Under the pieces are notes generated by a model, which saw only the letters and a program-made list of their open reading frames with translations, was not told where the DNA came from and made no database searches. From NCBI RefSeq assembly GCF_004217615.1, contig NZ_SHLD01000001.1, forward strand, positions 2,418,001 through 2,482,000: a stretch of DNA of 64,000 nucleotides, written 5' to 3'. The translations under genes were made by a program, and so were the position numbers. The stretch's first letter is position 1. Each line of letters begins with the position of its first letter. Positions 63,827-64,000 of this stretch are shown in pieces. The stretch is from Micromonospora kangleipakensis (lineage in GTDB: Bacteria > Actinomycetota > Actinomycetes > Mycobacteriales > Micromonosporaceae).

Positions 63827-64000
63827 GTGCTGACGGTGCCGGTACGCCAACTGGGGGAGTCGGAGCGCCGCGCGGTCGAGCGGCTGCTCGACCTCGACCC
63901 GTTCGCGGGCGCGCAGGTGGCCGAGCGGGTGGCCGCGCGCGGGCTGGCCTGGTGGCGGGCCGACGGCCGGATCCTGGGCTACGGCGCCCGGCGCAGCCTC
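63827..64000 (+). CDS. GNAT-family (DUF4081-like) protein, N-terminal part, cut by window edge
   Basis: 58 codons before the edge, from a GTG: MLTVPVRQLGESERRAVERL, then LLDLDPFAGAQVAERVAARG and LAWWRADGRILGYGARRSL. This resembles the DUF4081 N-terminal domain of GNAT acetyltransferases commonly found near ispG in actinobacteria. The catalytic domain is outside the window. Confidence 0.65.
   Translation, partial: MLTVPVRQLGESERRAVERLLDLDPFAGAQVAERVAARGLAWWRADGRILGYGARRSL

Overview
The window is high-GC actinobacterial chromosome with many GTG starts and tightly overlapping genes. Gene order and protein sequences fit Micromonosporaceae, most likely Micromonospora; the genus is inferred from sequence only. 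Most of it is conserved core: ftsY-amtB-glnK-glnD then ffh; proS; the translation cluster rpsP-khpA-rimM-trmD-rplS; two tandem lepB genes, nudix, rnhB and DUF2469; dprA-comM-yraN; rpsB-tsf-pyrH-frr-cdsA-rlmN; and dxr-rseP-ispG.

Layout. 1-0.75 kb: an IS607-type insertion sequence (tnpA plus the first 56 codons of tnpB, cut by the window edge). 0.85-5.8 kb: DinB-like protein, universal stress protein, MarR regulator with a DHA2 exporter and two operator palindromes, PhoD-like phosphatase. 6-12.3 kb: SRP receptor, a phosphotransferase, and the nitrogen module amtB-glnK-glnD behind a GlnR-like box. 12.4-17.7 kb: ABC transporter, two-component system and ffh. 17.8-22.3 kb: amidohydrolase, TetR regulator, hypothetical protein, proS, DUF402 protein. 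22.6-28.6 kb: ribosomal/secretion cluster. 28.6-34.6 kb: sulfite-oxidase-like protein, methyltransferase, M23 peptidase, aminotransferase, XerC-like recombinase. 34.7-39.8 kb: dprA, a broken comM and yraN. 40-48.8 kb: rpsB-to-rlmN core and a DivIVA-domain protein. 48.9-58.1 kb: an accessory stretch with an MBL/Rieske protein, a TMEM175-like channel, an MMPL remnant, an IS630 fragment, a dimethylglycine dehydrogenase-like enzyme, a methyltransferase fragment and a Uma2 gene. 58.1-64 kb: dxr-rseP-ispG, a PadR/MFS divergent pair and the start of a GNAT gene.

The most notable structures are these. (1) A roughly 2-kb element made only of a serine recombinase and an HTH protein gene sits inside comM; the only frame-preserving junction I can reconstruct puts the crossover on the start codon of the HTH gene. 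(2) Two copies of a ~60-bp palindromic repeat with GTTGATCAAGA ends are present: one is translated inside the N-terminus of GlnD, the other supplies the stop codon of a TetR regulator. (3) A different 73-bp palindrome with 16-bp perfect arms sits at the truncated end of an MMPL remnant. (4) One-base changes, most of them in short homopolymer runs, break only comM, the HTH gene, the MMPL remnant and the Uma2 5' end, while the housekeeping genes are intact.
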